Below, piece after piece: positions 5,028 to 5,274 of a stretch of 5,274 nucleotides of DNA (position 1 is its first letter; each line of letters begins with the position of its first letter). The position numbers and the translations under genes were made by a program. Below the pieces are notes generated by a model. The model was not told the DNA's origin and did not search any database. It was given only the letters and a program-made list of their open reading frames with translations. The DNA is from Dietzia timorensis (GTDB lineage Bacteria; Actinomycetota; Actinomycetes; Mycobacteriales; Mycobacteriaceae), in contig NZ_DYXM01000130.1 of the NCBI RefSeq assembly GCF_020742175.1, positions 1 through 5,274 of the forward strand. Reading direction: 5' to 3'.

Positions 5028-5274
5028 ATGGGTACAGCCAGGAACATGAACACGACAGCCGGTGGCGACGCGAAGCGACGCGGACGGATTGGCCTGTGGA
5101 GCGCCTCGTTCGGAGGCGTTGAGATTCCACGCCTTCGTGACATCGTCGCCGAACTCGACTCACAGAGCTGGGAGTCACTGTGGTTCGGTGAGGCGATCGG
5201 ACGCGAGGCATTTGTCCAGGCACAGATACTCCTGGAGGCCAGCGAGCGTATGCGGATCGGCACGGGAATCGCCA
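5028..5274 (+). CDS. Luciferase-like (LLM) oxidoreductase, probably F420-dependent, N-terminal part
   Basis: Only 82 residues are present and the frame is open at the window end. After a variable leader, the sequence GRIGLWSAS (19-27) forms the first strand of the TIM barrel. It is followed by a helix (IPRLRDIVAELDSQSW, 33-48), the second strand ESLWFGEAIGREAF (49-62), a helix, and MRIGTGIA (75-82). This matches the start of the luciferase-like monooxygenase superfamily, and in particular the actinobacterial subgroup (TIGR03620 type) with LW.GE..GRE and TGIA signatures. Members bind FMN or coenzyme F420; F420 is the likelier cofactor for this subgroup. The substrate is unknown. The start at 5028 is chosen because a -10-like CACAAT lies 7 bases upstream; ATG 5019 and ATG 5046 are in-frame alternatives. 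It is transcribed divergently from pckG. Confidence 0.85.
   Translation, partial: MGTARNMNTTAGGDAKRRGRIGLWSASFGGVEIPRLRDIVAELDSQSWESLWFGEAIGREAFVQAQILLEASERMRIGTGIA

Noticed and set aside
4721..5263. Minus-strand open frame of 180 codons upstream of pckG
   Set aside because: More than 200 bases are antisense to the recognisable luciferase-like gene, and the rest crosses inverted repeats in the promoter region. The short hydrophobic stretch in it does not resemble a known family.

Overview
The window is high-GC DNA of actinobacterial type. The best fit is the mycolic-acid group (Mycobacteriales), for three reasons. It carries a GTP-dependent PEP carboxykinase, an ectodomain resembling the mycobacterial MmpS family, and the start of a luciferase-like oxidoreductase of an F420-linked subgroup. 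One start codon is TTG and one promoter looks leaderless. Genus cannot be fixed from the sequence. There are no tRNA, rRNA, CRISPR, insertion-sequence or phage signals.

Layout, left to right. Positions 1-323 (minus) hold the N-terminal third of the ATP-binding domain of the HSP90 chaperone HtpG, cut by the window edge. Positions 378-432 form a long hairpin just downstream of the next gene. Positions 457-2565 (minus) hold two adjacent genes 18 bases apart, each encoding a single-pass membrane protein with a long low-complexity cytoplasmic N-terminus. The first transcribed (1492-2565) ends in an MmpS-like domain outside the membrane. The second (457-1473) ends instead in an acidic Pro/Ala/Glu tail with no basic residues. 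Positions 2566-2853 are intergenic and contain a textbook rho-independent terminator for the next gene. Positions 2854-4671 (minus) are a complete pckG. Positions 4672-5027 are a divergent intergenic region with several inverted and direct repeats. From 5028 (plus) a luciferase-like monooxygenase begins and runs off the window.

Functionally, pckG is a stand-alone gluconeogenic/anaplerotic unit with its own terminator. The two membrane-protein genes look like one cell-envelope operon and are probably transcribed separately from pckG. htpG is probably its own unit downstream of the hairpin. The most notable observations are the replacement of the signature P-loop cysteine of GTP-PEPCK by alanine, and the envelope pair, which shares an architecture but has entirely different outer domains. 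No clearly new multi-gene system is evident.
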